DNA of 60,686 nucleotides from Lactobacillus sp. ESL0246 (GCF_003692965.1 NZ_REHC01000005.1:1-60686), one strand, 5' to 3'. Shown: positions 32,532 through 42,871, counted from the stretch's first letter. Made by a program: numbers and translations. Notes: a model not told the origin generated them from the sequence alone.

Positions 32532-33647
32532 ATGGCAAGATTAGTTAAAGTGGGGGCCGGTGGCGGCGAAATTGATTGGCACGATGCATTGAAAGATTTG
32601 CGTGCAGATGACGTCCTGTTACTAGAACCGGGTTTTTACGAAATGCCACCAGATATATTGCTATCAGATATTACAATTAAAGGCACAGGAAATCTTCCAG
32701 AGGAGACAACCATTTTGGGTTATTTAAATTTAGCGGCTGATAGTCAGTTTGTTAATCTGGAAAATCTATGTATCAATACTAATGATGATTCTAATAGTCT
32801 ATTCGTGCCAGCCGAAGCTAACACGTATTTAACCTTGCGCAATTGTCTTGTAAAAGGCTATGGTAATGATACGGCAGTTTTGGCGGCCAATGGTAAGGTT
32901 ACTTTAGAATTATATTCAACTGTTATTTTAAATGGCTCTGTTTCTTTATTTGCAGATTCTGATTTTCGTTTAGAGATGAACGATTCTTCAATTGAAAATA
33001 TTGCTGAAGATTTTAGTGCTTTAGCTTTAGAAGGTCACGGTACAGCAATTATTAGTAATTCACGTATTTATGGTAGTATTGATACTTTTACCAAAAGTAA
33101 TGTGGAACTTGATTTGAATAATTCAGTTGTGGACACAATGTTATTACAGGGACAGGTTTGGCTGAATATGCTAAATAGCAAAATTTTATCGCATGATGAT
33201 ACTAGTTTGTATATCACGGATGAATCATGGGTTAATATTATTGCTAGCAACTTTGAGGGGGGAATTTATCTTGACAAAAAGCCCTCTGTTATTATTCAAA
33301 ATAGTCGCATTAGTCGTTTAGTTGCAGTTAATGATACACAAATAACATTGATTAATACGATAATTTTAAATCATGCTGATTTTCAGGATAATGCAAAATG
33401 TAATGTGCGTCGAAGTACATTCAATGGAGGTAATGAATATCAATACTTTTTGGCGTTAAGTGATCATGCTCAACTTGAAGGACATGATCTAATACTTAAT
33501 TCTAATGGTGCTGATTTAGCCGTAAAGGATTGGGCAAAAATGCATGCCAGTGTTCTTGCTACCAGTGATGAATCAATTCTGGTGGAATGCAGCCGCGATG
33601 CCAAGGTTCAAATCTTAGGTATGAAGTGGACCACTAGAAAAAATTAG
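32532..33647 (+). CDS. predicted parallel beta-helix protein, unknown function
   Basis: The 371-aa protein starts at ATG after AAGAAAGGA and has no signal peptide or membrane segment. From about residue 45 to 365 it shows short repeated strands with regularly spaced Asn, Ser and hydrophobics (for example LENLCINTNDD, LTLRNCLVKG, LEMNDSSIEN, AIISNSRIYG, VIIQNSRISR), the look of a right-handed parallel beta-helix. The N-terminus (DWHDALKDLRADDVLLLEPG) resembles pectate-lyase-like folds that begin with a capping segment. It has no catalytic motif that I can see. It is alone between tRNAs and a GntR gene. Confidence 0.65.
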   Translation: MARLVKVGAGGGEIDWHDALKDLRADDVLLLEPGFYEMPPDILLSDITIKGTGNLPEETTILGYLNLAADSQFVNLENLCINTNDDSNSLFVPAEANTYLTLRNCLVKGYGNDTAVLAANGKVTLELYSTVILNGSVSLFADSDFRLEMNDSSIENIAEDFSALALEGHGTAIISNSRIYGSIDTFTKSNVELDLNNSVVDTMLLQGQVWLNMLNSKILSHDDTSLYITDESWVNIIASNFEGGIYLDKKPSVIIQNSRISRLVAVNDTQITLINTIILNHADFQDNAKCNVRRSTFNGGNEYQYFLALSDHAQLEGHDLILNSNGADLAVKDWAKMHASVLATSDESILVECSRDAKVQILGMKWTTRKN

Positions 33648-33720
33648 TTAGAGAAATCAATTAATTTTACTTTATCATAACTAGACCAATTTGAGTTATA
33701 ATATAATAGGAGGCATGCTG

Positions 33721-34419
33721 ATGGAAGAACCAATGTATATCAAAATTCATAATCAAATTAAGCGTGAAATTGAAAATCACGTTTATCGGGTTGGTAGCAG
33801 AATACCAGCCGAGCGGCAGCTTGCTCTAAAATTCGGCGTTTCGCGTATGACTTTGCGTCAAGCAATTAAAACACTCGAAGATGAAGGGATTTTAGAACAA
33901 CGTTTAGGTAGTGGCACATATGTTGCTAATCAGAAGGTTCAAGAGAAGATGTCGGGCATCATGTCATTTACGGAAATAACCCATGCTAATGGTCAGGTTC
34001 CGTCAAGCAAATTGATTTCGTATCGAGTGGGCAAGCCAACATTATCTGAGAGTGAGCGGCTTGGGTTAACGGATAACCAAGAAATTCTACGAATGGAACG
34101 AATTCGCTATGCAGATAATATACCAATTTGTTATGAAGTTGTGACAATTCCGCAGCAACTAATTATGGGGATGTCCAAGGCAGATATTTCGGCACATTTG
34201 TACCATACATTGAAGAAGAATGGTTATCAAATTGGTCGGGTAACCGAACATATTTCTGCAGCGATCGCCAATGAAAATACAGCCCGTTTACTTGATGCAA
34301 AAAAGGGTGAAGCATTGATTACTCGTCTTCAGGTTACTGAACTTTTGACTGGAGAACCATTTGAATATACCAGAGCAAGCTATGTGGCTGATCGCTTTGA
34401 ATTTACATTTTCAAAATAA
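33721..34419 (+). CDS. GntR-family (HutC/UTRA) transcriptional regulator
   Basis: The 232-aa protein starts at ATG 33721, 7 bases after AGGAGG; an in-frame ATG at 33715 is too close to the site. HTH residues are IPAERQLALKFGVSRMTLRQA with wing RLGSGTYVAN, followed by a UTRA domain. The sequence resembles YvoA/NagR-type or TreR-like regulators, but the target is not evident; the neighbours are the beta-helix gene and, on the other strand, tagD. Overlapping TATAAT hexamers lie directly before the ribosome site, implying a very short leader. Confidence 0.82.
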   Translation: MEEPMYIKIHNQIKREIENHVYRVGSRIPAERQLALKFGVSRMTLRQAIKTLEDEGILEQRLGSGTYVANQKVQEKMSGIMSFTEITHANGQVPSSKLISYRVGKPTLSESERLGLTDNQEILRMERIRYADNIPICYEVVTIPQQLIMGMSKADISAHLYHTLKKNGYQIGRVTEHISAAIANENTARLLDAKKGEALITRLQVTELLTGEPFEYTRASYVADRFEFTFSK

Positions 34420-34714
34420 TGATGTGACTATGTTTTGGGCTTACAACTGAATTAATGAAATTAGCAAAGAGCCTATAGTTATAGTGATTTTGGGTGATTG
34501 CTTAAAAACAAATAATATTAGCAGTTAAAAGATAAGTTAAGTTCGATATTTGTAATTCTTACCATCATTGAATTTAAAACCTGGTAAAGTATGCTACAGG
34601 ATTATTGGCTTAAATAATTTGTTATGAAATATGATTTTAAGAAATAATGTTTAAATCAGTTTGGTTGGCAAAAATTTGATAACGAGTTTGACATTTTTAT
34701 TATATTTCGAAACA
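34420..34714. other. gene-free AT-rich stretch
   Basis: About 295 bases downstream of the GntR gene. I see no ORF, tRNA or clear hairpin until the tagD terminator. Confidence 0.4.
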
Positions 34715-34748
34715 AAAAGACGAGAATCGAATTCGATTCTCGTCTTTT
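34715..34748. terminator. bidirectional terminator (perfect 34-bp palindrome)
   Basis: AAAAGACGAGAATCGAA is followed directly by its perfect complement, with an EcoRI-like GAATTC centre. It ends tagD on the minus strand, overlapping its stop codon. Confidence 0.8.
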
Positions 34749-35133
34749 ACTTTAAATCATTTTTTATTTTGCTAGTTGAAACACCTGGTGTTCGAGGCAA
34801 GTAAATAACTTCGCAATATGGTTTTAAAAAGTCAAACTTGCCCTGCCAGTCGCTTCCCATGACAAAGGTGTTAATATTATACTTTTTAATATCTTGGATT
34901 TTTTGTTCCCAATCTTGTTCAGGAATCACCTCATCAACGTAGCGAATGGCTTCTAAGATGTATTTACGTTCTGCATAGCTATTATAAGATTCCTTATGCT
35001 TTTGTAATTCGTTAAATTCGTCTGTTGAAAGTCCAACAATTAAATAATCACCTAATTCTTTAGCACGTTTCAATAAACGAATGTGTCCATAATGTAACAA
35101 ATCGAATGTTCCATAAGTAATAACTTTTTTCAT
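34747..35133 (-). CDS. tagD: glycerol-3-phosphate cytidylyltransferase TagD
   Basis: The 128-aa enzyme makes CDP-glycerol from CTP and glycerol 3-phosphate for teichoic acid. It has the HxGH motif (H14, H17 in LLHYGH), YGTFDLLH and the C-terminal RTPGVSTSKIK. The length matches the family (about 129 aa). It is divergent from tagA, which starts 120 bases away, so the two wall-teichoic-acid genes share an upstream region. Confidence 0.93.
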   Translation of the reverse strand: MKKVITYGTFDLLHYGHIRLLKRAKELGDYLIVGLSTDEFNELQKHKESYNSYAERKYILEAIRYVDEVIPEQDWEQKIQDIKKYNINTFVMGSDWQGKFDFLKPYCEVIYLPRTPGVSTSKIKNDLK

Positions 35134-35254
35134 ATATAGCGCTCCCGTTAATTTAACAAAATAATAGTATCATATTTATAGAAAAGGTAAAACCTGTCCC
35201 TCAAAACCTAATAGTTTGCTAAAATAAAGTAAATCGGACATGAGGGAGATAGTC

Positions 35255-35989
35255 ATGGATAAAGTAAATGTTTTAGGCGTTAACTTTGATAATAAAAGCT
35301 TTAACCAGTTTCAAAATAAATTTATTGGACGAATTAACAATCACCAGTCTACGTTGGTGGTGACCGCTAATCCTGAAATTGTGATGACTGCGAATGAAAA
35401 TCCTGAATTTATGAAACTCTTAGGTTATGATGCGGATTATATAACAGCAGATGGGATTGGTATTATTAAAGCAGCTAAAATTTTAGAGACACCATTAAAA
35501 GAACGCGTAACTGGCTATGATTTGTTTTCTTGGCTAATGACCTTAGCTAATGATCGTGGTTTGCGAGTTTACTTAATTGGTGCCAAGCCTACTGTTATCC
35601 ATGCTATTCAAGCTAAGATTGCTCGGGAATACCAAGATATTCAATTGGTTGGTGCGCAAGATGGATATTTTAATGAAGATTTAGAACTAGTAGCATATCA
35701 GATTGAACGTACTGAACCCGATTTGGTATTTGCTGCTCTAGGGTCGCCACGACAAGAACAACTTTTAGCTTTATTGCGTAAAAATCTTTTGCCAGCTTTA
35801 ATGATGGGCGTTGGTGGTAGTTTTGACGTCTTTTCAGGAGAAGTTAAGCGGGCACCGCAGTTTTGGCAAAAGGCTCATTTAGAATGGTTTTACCGTTTAT
35901 TAAAAAATCCGACACGTTGTAAACGAATGTTGGTTTTACCCAAATTTGTCCTGAATGTTTATCAGGAAAAAAGGAACAAAAAAAGATGA
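35255..35989 (+). CDS. tagA: WecG/TagA-family N-acetylmannosaminyltransferase
   Basis: The 244-aa GT26 enzyme adds ManNAc to undecaprenyl-PP-GlcNAc to make the wall teichoic acid linkage unit. Motifs: TANPEIVMTANENPEF, YITADGIGIIKA with the catalytic Asp, RVTGYDLF, and ALGSPRQEQ. The start is ATG 35255 with AGGGAGA; the ATG at 35240 overlaps that site. It overlaps the next gene by 4 bases (ATGA). Confidence 0.9.
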   Translation: MDKVNVLGVNFDNKSFNQFQNKFIGRINNHQSTLVVTANPEIVMTANENPEFMKLLGYDADYITADGIGIIKAAKILETPLKERVTGYDLFSWLMTLANDRGLRVYLIGAKPTVIHAIQAKIAREYQDIQLVGAQDGYFNEDLELVAYQIERTEPDLVFAALGSPRQEQLLALLRKNLLPALMMGVGGSFDVFSGEVKRAPQFWQKAHLEWFYRLLKNPTRCKRMLVLPKFVLNVYQEKRNKKR

Positions 35990-37086
35990 AAGTTTTGCAC
36001 GTTAACGCCGGTCTCGAAGAAGGTGGCGGCTTAACTCATATCATTAACTTGTTAAGAGAAGCAAAGATTGAAAATCAGGACTTTGAATTATTATGCCTTG
36101 CTCAGGGTCCAGTTGCCTATGCTGCTCAGGCTGCAAGTATACCTGTTTTTGTATTAGGAGCGCGAAGCCGATATGATTTAGGCAGTTTAAAGCGTTTGGT
36201 CACTTTTATTAATCAAGGTAACTATGACATTGTGCATACACATGGGGCTCGCGCTAATTTGTTTTTGTCATTGATTAAAGCAAAAATTAAGGCTAAATGG
36301 TGTGTAACAGTTCATTCTGATCCCTACTTGGATTTTGCCAATAGGGGTTTACTTGGTCATGCTTTTACAGTAGCCAATATGCGTGCACTAAAAAAGGCAG
36401 ATGCCATTTTTGCAGTAACGCAGAAATTTGCTCAACTGTTGATAACTAAAGGTCAAATTATACCTGAAAAAGTTCATGTAATATATAACGGTATTTTTTT
36501 TCATGAGAATCAATACTTTTCGTCTAAAGAAGACCACGTAGCTTTTAATATTATTAATGTTGCTCGTACGGAAAAGGTTAAGGGTCAAGAACTATTGTTA
36601 AAAGCAATGAAACGTCTTAATAAAAGCAATATCCATCTTTATATTGCTGGCGACGGCTCAGAATTAATTACATTAAAAAAATTGGTTCAGGACTTAAAAC
36701 TGGAATCGCAAGTCACTTTTGAAGGCTTTTTGACACACCAGCAACTGGAAAAACTATATCATAAAATGGATTTAGCTGTTCTAAGTTCCTATTCGGAAAG
36801 TTTTCCGTTAGTTTTACTAGAAGCAAGTGATAATTTGGTACCAATTATGTCTACAAATGTTGGTGATATTAGGATGATGATTCCTGACGAAAGACATGGT
36901 TTTGTGGCTCAAATTGGTGATCTTGATTCAATTACTCAGACGCTAAAATCAGCTATAAATCTACCTGCTAAAAAGCTCACGCAAATGGCACTTTGTGAAA
37001 AAAAATATTTAGCTCACAATTTCTCTTTAGACAAGCAATTATTAAGTCTGATGGGGGTTTATCATTCATTACTCAAAGTCGACTAA
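35986..37086 (+). CDS. glycosyltransferase family 4 (GT-B fold)
   Basis: The 366-aa protein has an N-terminal glycine-rich loop (VNAGLEEGGGLTHI), HTHGARAN, and the C-terminal donor site IVNVARTEKVKGQELLL, IAGDGSEL and the E-x7-E motif in SYSESFPLVLLEA. It is translationally coupled to tagA and so probably contributes to wall or capsule polymer synthesis. The acceptor and sugar are unknown. Confidence 0.85.
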   Translation: MKVLHVNAGLEEGGGLTHIINLLREAKIENQDFELLCLAQGPVAYAAQAASIPVFVLGARSRYDLGSLKRLVTFINQGNYDIVHTHGARANLFLSLIKAKIKAKWCVTVHSDPYLDFANRGLLGHAFTVANMRALKKADAIFAVTQKFAQLLITKGQIIPEKVHVIYNGIFFHENQYFSSKEDHVAFNIINVARTEKVKGQELLLKAMKRLNKSNIHLYIAGDGSELITLKKLVQDLKLESQVTFEGFLTHQQLEKLYHKMDLAVLSSYSESFPLVLLEASDNLVPIMSTNVGDIRMMIPDERHGFVAQIGDLDSITQTLKSAINLPAKKLTQMALCEKKYLAHNFSLDKQLLSLMGVYHSLLKVD

Positions 37087-37153
37087 ATTGTTTAAACTAA
37101 TTGAAATGTTTATAATAGAACAAAATTGGTTTGAACTAAATTAAGAGGATAGA

Positions 37154-38623
37154 ATGTTTTATCAAGAATTAGATCAGGATGATTCCTTGACTTTACATAC
37201 AGATTTGTATGAACTCAATATGATGTATACGTATTTTAAAAAAGGAATTGCTCAGCGTAATGCTGTTTTTGAAGTCTATTATCGTCAAGAACCTTTTGGT
37301 AATGGTTATGGTGTTTTTGCTGGCCTACAACATGTTATTTTGTATTTACAAAATTTAAAATTTAAAGAGAGTGATCTGCAATATCTTAAAGAAGAAGTGG
37401 GTTATGATACTGATTTTATCGATTATTTGCGTAACTTCAAATTAAAGTTAACAGTACGTTCGATGCGTGAAGGTGAAATTGTTTTTGCCAATGAACCATT
37501 AATGCAAATTGAAGGCCCGTTAGCCCAGTGCCAATTAGTTGAAACAACGATCTTGAATATTATTAATTATCAGACATTATTAGCAACTAAAGCGGCACGT
37601 GTAAAATTAGCGGTTCAAGGTGACGGTGTCATGGAATTTGGAACGCGTAGGGCCCAAGAAACGGATGCTGCGCTTTGGGGAACAAGAGCGGCATATATTG
37701 GCGGATTTGATTCTACTAGCAATGTCCGTGCAGGGAAACTATTTGGTATCCCAATTTCTGGTACACATGCACATTCTTTAGTTGAAGCTTTTGGTAGCGA
37801 ATACGAAGCTTTTAAAGCTTATGCACAAACGCACCGAGATTGTGTTTTTTTAGTTGATACTTATGATACGGTAAGAAGTGGTGTTCCAAATGCCATCCGA
37901 GTTGCCAATGAAATGGGCGATAGAATTAATTTTCAGGGAGTTAGGATTGATTCCGGTGATATGGCATACATCTCTAAACAGGTGCGTCATGAACTTGATG
38001 CAGCTGGCTACCAGAATGCTAAAATTTATGCATCAAATGACTTAGATGAAACAACCATTACTAGTTTGAAAATGCAGGGGGCTAAGATTGATGTTTGGGG
38101 AATTGGTACCAAATATATTACAGCTTATGATCAGCCAGCTTTGGGAGCAGTTTATAAACTTGTTTCGGTTGAAGATGGCAATCAGCAAATGCAAGATACG
38201 TTGAAAATTTCTTCTAACGCAAGCAAGGTTTCTACTCCGGGTAAAAAACAAGTGTGGCGTATCTCTGCCAATACTCAAAAGAAAAATGAGGGTGATTGGA
38301 TAGCACGTTCGGGCGTTGACCCACGGACATTTGATTCGTTGTTTATGTTTCATCCCGAATATACCTACATCAACAAAGTGGTTTCTAATTATACAGCTGA
38401 ACCGCTATTGAAGGATATTTTTAAAAATGGAATCTTAATTTATCAGCAACCAAAGTTGACGGCTATTAGGAAATTTTGTGCTGCTAATTTAGATGGCTTA
38501 TGGGATGAATATAAAAGAAGTTTAAATCCGCAAGAATATCCAGTTGATTTATCTCAAGAATTATATGACAGTAAGATGAAATTAATTAAGGATATTCGTC
38601 AACAAATTGCCAAAAGGAGATAA
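37154..38623 (+). CDS. pncB: nicotinate phosphoribosyltransferase
   Basis: The 489-aa enzyme converts nicotinate and PRPP to nicotinate mononucleotide. Motifs: TDLYELNMMYTYF, EFGTRRAQETDAALWGTRAAYIGGFDSTSN, the phospho-His region ISGTHAHS, and VRIDSGDMA. The ribosome site is AGAGGA. It is followed 5 bases on by nadE, forming an NAD salvage pair. Confidence 0.92.
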   Translation: MFYQELDQDDSLTLHTDLYELNMMYTYFKKGIAQRNAVFEVYYRQEPFGNGYGVFAGLQHVILYLQNLKFKESDLQYLKEEVGYDTDFIDYLRNFKLKLTVRSMREGEIVFANEPLMQIEGPLAQCQLVETTILNIINYQTLLATKAARVKLAVQGDGVMEFGTRRAQETDAALWGTRAAYIGGFDSTSNVRAGKLFGIPISGTHAHSLVEAFGSEYEAFKAYAQTHRDCVFLVDTYDTVRSGVPNAIRVANEMGDRINFQGVRIDSGDMAYISKQVRHELDAAGYQNAKIYASNDLDETTITSLKMQGAKIDVWGIGTKYITAYDQPALGAVYKLVSVEDGNQQMQDTLKISSNASKVSTPGKKQVWRISANTQKKNEGDWIARSGVDPRTFDSLFMFHPEYTYINKVVSNYTAEPLLKDIFKNGILIYQQPKLTAIRKFCAANLDGLWDEYKRSLNPQEYPVDLSQELYDSKMKLIKDIRQQIAKRR

Positions 38624-38627
38624 TTAA

Positions 38628-39461
38628 ATGAGACCATTACAAAAGAAAATAATTGCGTATGAACATGTTTTGCCAGAAATTGACCCTCAAGTAGAAATAA
38701 GACGTTCTGTTGACTTTTTAAAGAATTATTTAAAAGCAAATCCCTTTTTAAAATCATACGTCTTAGGAATTTCTGGAGGTCAAGATTCCACTTTAACTGG
38801 TAAACTATGTCAGATGGCAATTACTGAAATGCGCCAAGAGACCGGGGATGACTCATATCAATTTATTGCTGTTCGCTTGCCTTATGGTGTTCAGGCGGAT
38901 GCTCAGGATGCTGCTGATGCGATTTCTTTTCAAAAGCCAGATCAAGATTTAATTGTTAATATTAAAGAAGCTGTTGATGCTACAGTGTCCAGTTTGAACA
39001 CTGCTGGTCAAGAAATAACTGACTTTAATAAAGGCAATATTAAGGCACGTGAGCGAATGATTGTTCAATATGCAATTGCTGGCGCACATAACGGTGCTGT
39101 TGTCGGCACCGATCATGCAGCCGAAAATTTTAGTGGTTTTTATACTAAATATGGTGATGGAGCTGCTGATCTAACTCCATTATTTAGATTAGATAAGCGT
39201 CAAGGAAAACAAATGTTAAAAGAATTAGGCTGCCCAAAACATCTATATTTAAAAACACCCACTGCTGATTTGGAAGAAGATAAGCCCGATTTGCCAGATG
39301 AAATTGCTCTTGGAGTCAGTTATAATGATGTTGATAATTATTTGGAGGGACGAGAAGTTTCGCCTGAAGCAGCTGAAAAAATTGAGGCATTATGGCGAAA
39401 GAGTGAGCATAAACGCCATTTACCGATAAGTGTGTTTGATACTTTTTTTATTAACAATTAA
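38628..39461 (+). CDS. nadE: NH3-dependent NAD+ synthetase
   Basis: The 277-aa enzyme amidates nicotinate adenine dinucleotide using ammonia. It has the ATP pyrophosphatase P-loop [29 protein letters not shown], and [20 protein letters not shown]. No glutaminase domain is present. It is co-transcribed with pncB. Confidence 0.93.
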   Translation: MRPLQKKIIAYEHVLPEIDPQVEIRRSVDFLKNYLKANPFLKSYVLGISGGQDSTLTGKLCQMAITEMRQETGDDSYQFIAVRLPYGVQADAQDAADAISFQKPDQDLIVNIKEAVDATVSSLNTAGQEITDFNKGNIKARERMIVQYAIAGAHNGAVVGTDHAAENFSGFYTKYGDGAADLTPLFRLDKRQGKQMLKELGCPKHLYLKTPTADLEEDKPDLPDEIALGVSYNDVDNYLEGREVSPEAAEKIEALWRKSEHKRHLPISVFDTFFINN

Positions 39462-39483
39462 TAAGTTGTTTGAGGAGATAAAA

Positions 39484-39915
39484 ATGATTCGACTAGTCAA
39501 AGTGGCCGATGCAGAGCAAATTCAAAAAATTAATCAAGAGCAATTGGGTTACGATTATCCGGTTAAACAGACTAAGGAAAATTTGTCAAGACTTTTAGCT
39601 GATAGTAAGCACCATTTGCTTTTGGTTTTTGAAAATGATGGTAAAGTAATTGGTTATGTTCATACCGAATTATTTGAAGAAACCTATTTTCCGCCAATGT
39701 ATAATGTGCTGGCATTAGCTGTTGCAAAATCAGCGCAGCAAAAGGGAATTGGTACACAGTTAATGAATGCAGTTGAACAGTTTGCTAAAAAAGCGGGAAT
39801 TAATGAAATAAGATTAAATTCTGGTGAAGAGCGGTATGGCGCACATCAGTTTTATGAACGATTAGGGTATCATTGTAGTAAAAAACAAAAACGATTCGGT
39901 AAACGGTTAGATTAA
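39484..39915 (+). CDS. GNAT-family N-acetyltransferase
   Basis: The 143-aa protein starts at ATG 39484 after TGAGGAG; the upstream frame overlaps nadE without a site. Acetyl-CoA-binding region: VLALAVAKSAQQKGIGTQLM, with RYGAHQFYERLGY at the C-terminus. Third in the pncB-nadE operon. The substrate is unknown. Confidence 0.83.
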   Translation: MIRLVKVADAEQIQKINQEQLGYDYPVKQTKENLSRLLADSKHHLLLVFENDGKVIGYVHTELFEETYFPPMYNVLALAVAKSAQQKGIGTQLMNAVEQFAKKAGINEIRLNSGEERYGAHQFYERLGYHCSKKQKRFGKRLD

Positions 39916-39994
39916 TATAGATGGGTAATGGAATTATTGACAAAGATTGTGCAAGTAGTACAATTATTTTTAACTTAAGATATGTTTTTTAAAA

Positions 39995-40160
39995 TGACGT
40001 TTCAAAGAGAGAGCCGGATGCTGAGAGCGGTTTATGGTCATTTAAAAGATGCTCCTTACAGTTTTTACAAAATAAGATAATTAAGAGGTAACAAGCACTG
40101 TTGCAATTGAGGTGGTACCGCGTTTTATGCGTCCTTAAGTATAGCAACAGTGCTTTTTAT
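39995..40160 (+). promoter_or_regulatory. T-box riboswitch controlling alaS
   Basis: The conserved T-box AATTGAGGTGGTACCGCG lies at 40105-40122 and can pair with the CCA end of uncharged tRNA. AAGCACTGTTGC (40093-40104) pairs with GCAACAGTGCTT (40144-40155) followed by Ts as the terminator. A stem I with GAGAG-like bases spans about 40005-40060; GCT at 40051 is a candidate Ala specifier. Uncharged tRNA-Ala would permit read-through into alaS. Confidence 0.88.
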
Positions 40161-40179
40161 TTTGAAAAGGGAGAAAATA

Positions 40180-42819
40180 ATGAAAAAACTGACGAGTTCT
40201 GAATTTAGACAAATGTTTTTGGACTTTTTTAAAGAACACGGTCACATGGTAATGCCGAGTCAATCATTAATTCCACAAGATGACCCAACTTTACTTTGGA
40301 TCAATTCTGGTGTAGCAACGATGAAAAAGTATTTTGATGGATCGGTTGTACCTAAGAATCATCGTATCACAAGTTCACAAAAATCAATTAGGACTAATGA
40401 TATTGAAAATGTTGGTAAAACTGCACGACATCAAACATTCTTTGAAATGTTAGGTAACTTTTCCGTAGGTGATTATTTTAAAAAAGAGGCAATTACTTGG
40501 GCTTGGGAGTTTCTTACTAGTCCGAATTGGCTTGATTTGGATGAGGACAAACTTTATTGTACGGTTTATCCTAAAGATACCGAAGCACAGAAAATTTGGC
40601 TTGAGGTAGGGATGCCTCAAGATCATATTGTTAGATTAGAAGAGAACTTTTGGGATATAGGTGAAGGTCCATGTGGTCCAGACTCTGAAATCTTTTATGA
40701 TCGAGGACAAGAAAATAATGATATTTCTGAAGATGATCCTGAAAATTTTCCAGGAGGTGAAAATGCTCGCTACTTGGAGATTTGGAACATTGTCTTTTCA
40801 CAATATAATCACCTGGCTAACGGAAAATATGTTGATCAACCGCATAAAAATATTGATACAGGAATGGGCCTAGAACGTGTGTTATCAATTTTGCAGGGAG
40901 CTCCAACTAACTTTGAAACAGATTTGTTTATGCCAATGATTCATGCTACTGAGGAAATGACATCGGGTAAGAAGTATGGTCAAAATGGATCTGATACCAC
41001 CGCATTTAAAATTATTGCTGATCACGTTCGAACGGTTAGCTTTGCTATAGCCGATGGTGCACTTCCTTCAAATACAGGTCGCGGTTACGTATTGCGTCGG
41101 TTGATTCGTCGTGCTGACTTAAATGGTCAGCGCTTGGGAATTAAGGGCTCATTTCTTTATAAATTAGTTCCTGTGGTAGGCAAAGTTATGGAAAGTCACT
41201 ATCCAGAAGTAACTAAACAAAAAGATTTTATTGCTAAAGTTATCAAAAATGAAGAACAGCGTTTCCAGCTGACACTTGATTCAGGGTTAACCTTGCTTGA
41301 CAAGTTAATTGCTGATGCTAAAGAAAATGATACTAAGACAATTAGTGGTGAGGATACTTTCAAATTATTTGATACTTATGGTTTTCCATATGAATTAACT
41401 TTTGAAACTGCACAAGATGCTGGCTTAGAAGTTGATAAAAAAGGTTTTGATAAAGAGATGGAGGCCCAAAAGAAACGTGCGCGAGAAGCACGCGGTAATT
41501 TGCAGTCAATGGGAGCTCAGGATGAAACCTTAATGAATTTGAAAGACAATTCTGAGTTTGAGTATGGTATTTATGAAGAAAAACATGCCAAATTGATAGA
41601 TATTATTGTTGACGACAAGTTAGTTAATCAAGCTGATGGTGAACAAGCAACTTTGATTTTTGATAAAACACCATTTTATGCAGAACGGGGTGGTCAAGTG
41701 GCTGATCATGGTTCAATTTATGATCATGAAGGTAATCTTGTTGCTCAAGTTGTTGATGTTCAGCATGCACCTAATGATCAAAATCTGCATTACGTTGACG
41801 TAATTTTACCTTTTAAAAAAGGTGAAGACTATACTTTAAAAATCGACCGTGCACGCCGTGAAGGATTGCGCCACTCACATACGGCTACTCACTTATTACA
41901 TGCAGCTTTGCGCAGTGTTCTTGGTGAACATACCCACCAAGCTGGTAGTTTGGTAGAACCTGATTATTTGCGGTTTGATTTTACTGCAATCGAACCTTTA
42001 ACCGACAAGGAAATCAAATCAGTTGAAACATTGGTTAATCAAAAGATTTGGGCAGCAATTAATGTTAAGACCACTATTACTGATCCAGAACATGGAAAAG
42101 AAATGGGTGCATTAGCCTTATTTGATGGTAAGTATGGTGACCAAGTTCGCGTTGTACAAATGGATGACTTTTCAATTGAATTTTGTGGTGGCACTCACTG
42201 TTCTAATTCTAATCAAATTGGAATTTTCAAAATAATATCAGAATCAGCTATTGGTGCAGGTTTAAGACGAATTGAAGCGGTTGTTTCTCAAAAGGCTTAC
42301 GAGTATTTAGCACATCGTTCAGAATTACTTGATGAAGTTCAAAGCAGTGTGAAATCAACGAAGCCTGAAGATGTAATTAATAAAGTTGAGAGTTTGGAAG
42401 AAGAACTTCATTCAACTCAAAAACAAGTTGACGATTTGAACATGAGAATTAACCAGGCAAAAGCAGCATCAATTTTTAATAAGGTTCAACAAATAGGTAG
42501 CTTAACAGTTATTGCTGAACAAGTTGATGTCAATGGCATGAACGACTTGCGCGAACTTGCAGATGCATGGAAGAATAGTTCTAAGTCTGATGTTCTTGTT
42601 TTAGGTTCAGCCAAGAATGACAAAGCTAACATGATTATTAGTTTGGGACAAAAAGCTCTCGATGCTAATCTTCATGCAGGTAAATTAATTAAGCAAGCTG
42701 CGCCAATTTTTGGCGGTGGTGGCGGCGGTCGTTCTAACATGGCTCAAGCTGGTGGTAAAAAGCCTGAGGGGTTAGGCAAAGCTATTCAAACTGTTTTGAA
42801 CTTAATTTCTGTAAATTAA
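40180..42819 (+). CDS. alaS: alanyl-tRNA synthetase
   Basis: The 879-aa class II synthetase has an aminoacylation core (about 1-460; MPSQSLIP, ARHQTFFEMLGNFSVGDYF, GRGYVLRRLIRRA), an editing domain with zinc ligands (HTATHLLHAALR and FCGGTHCSN), and a C-terminal C-Ala domain with GGGGGGRSNMAQAGG. ATG 40180 follows AAAGGGAG. It is regulated by the upstream T-box. Confidence 0.96.
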   Translation: MKKLTSSEFRQMFLDFFKEHGHMVMPSQSLIPQDDPTLLWINSGVATMKKYFDGSVVPKNHRITSSQKSIRTNDIENVGKTARHQTFFEMLGNFSVGDYFKKEAITWAWEFLTSPNWLDLDEDKLYCTVYPKDTEAQKIWLEVGMPQDHIVRLEENFWDIGEGPCGPDSEIFYDRGQENNDISEDDPENFPGGENARYLEIWNIVFSQYNHLANGKYVDQPHKNIDTGMGLERVLSILQGAPTNFETDLFMPMIHATEEMTSGKKYGQNGSDTTAFKIIADHVRTVSFAIADGALPSNTGRGYVLRRLIRRADLNGQRLGIKGSFLYKLVPVVGKVMESHYPEVTKQKDFIAKVIKNEEQRFQLTLDSGLTLLDKLIADAKENDTKTISGEDTFKLFDTYGFPYELTFETAQDAGLEVDKKGFDKEMEAQKKRAREARGNLQSMGAQDETLMNLKDNSEFEYGIYEEKHAKLIDIIVDDKLVNQADGEQATLIFDKTPFYAERGGQVADHGSIYDHEGNLVAQVVDVQHAPNDQNLHYVDVILPFKKGEDYTLKIDRARREGLRHSHTATHLLHAALRSVLGEHTHQAGSLVEPDYLRFDFTAIEPLTDKEIKSVETLVNQKIWAAINVKTTITDPEHGKEMGALALFDGKYGDQVRVVQMDDFSIEFCGGTHCSNSNQIGIFKIISESAIGAGLRRIEAVVSQKAYEYLAHRSELLDEVQSSVKSTKPEDVINKVESLEEELHSTQKQVDDLNMRINQAKAASIFNKVQQIGSLTVIAEQVDVNGMNDLRELADAWKNSSKSDVLVLGSAKNDKANMIISLGQKALDANLHAGKLIKQAAPIFGGGGGGRSNMAQAGGKKPEGLGKAIQTVLNLISVN

Positions 42820-42871
42820 TTTATTGAGTTTATGAAAGTTTTCAAGTAAAATTACGTCAGGAGGAATGATT

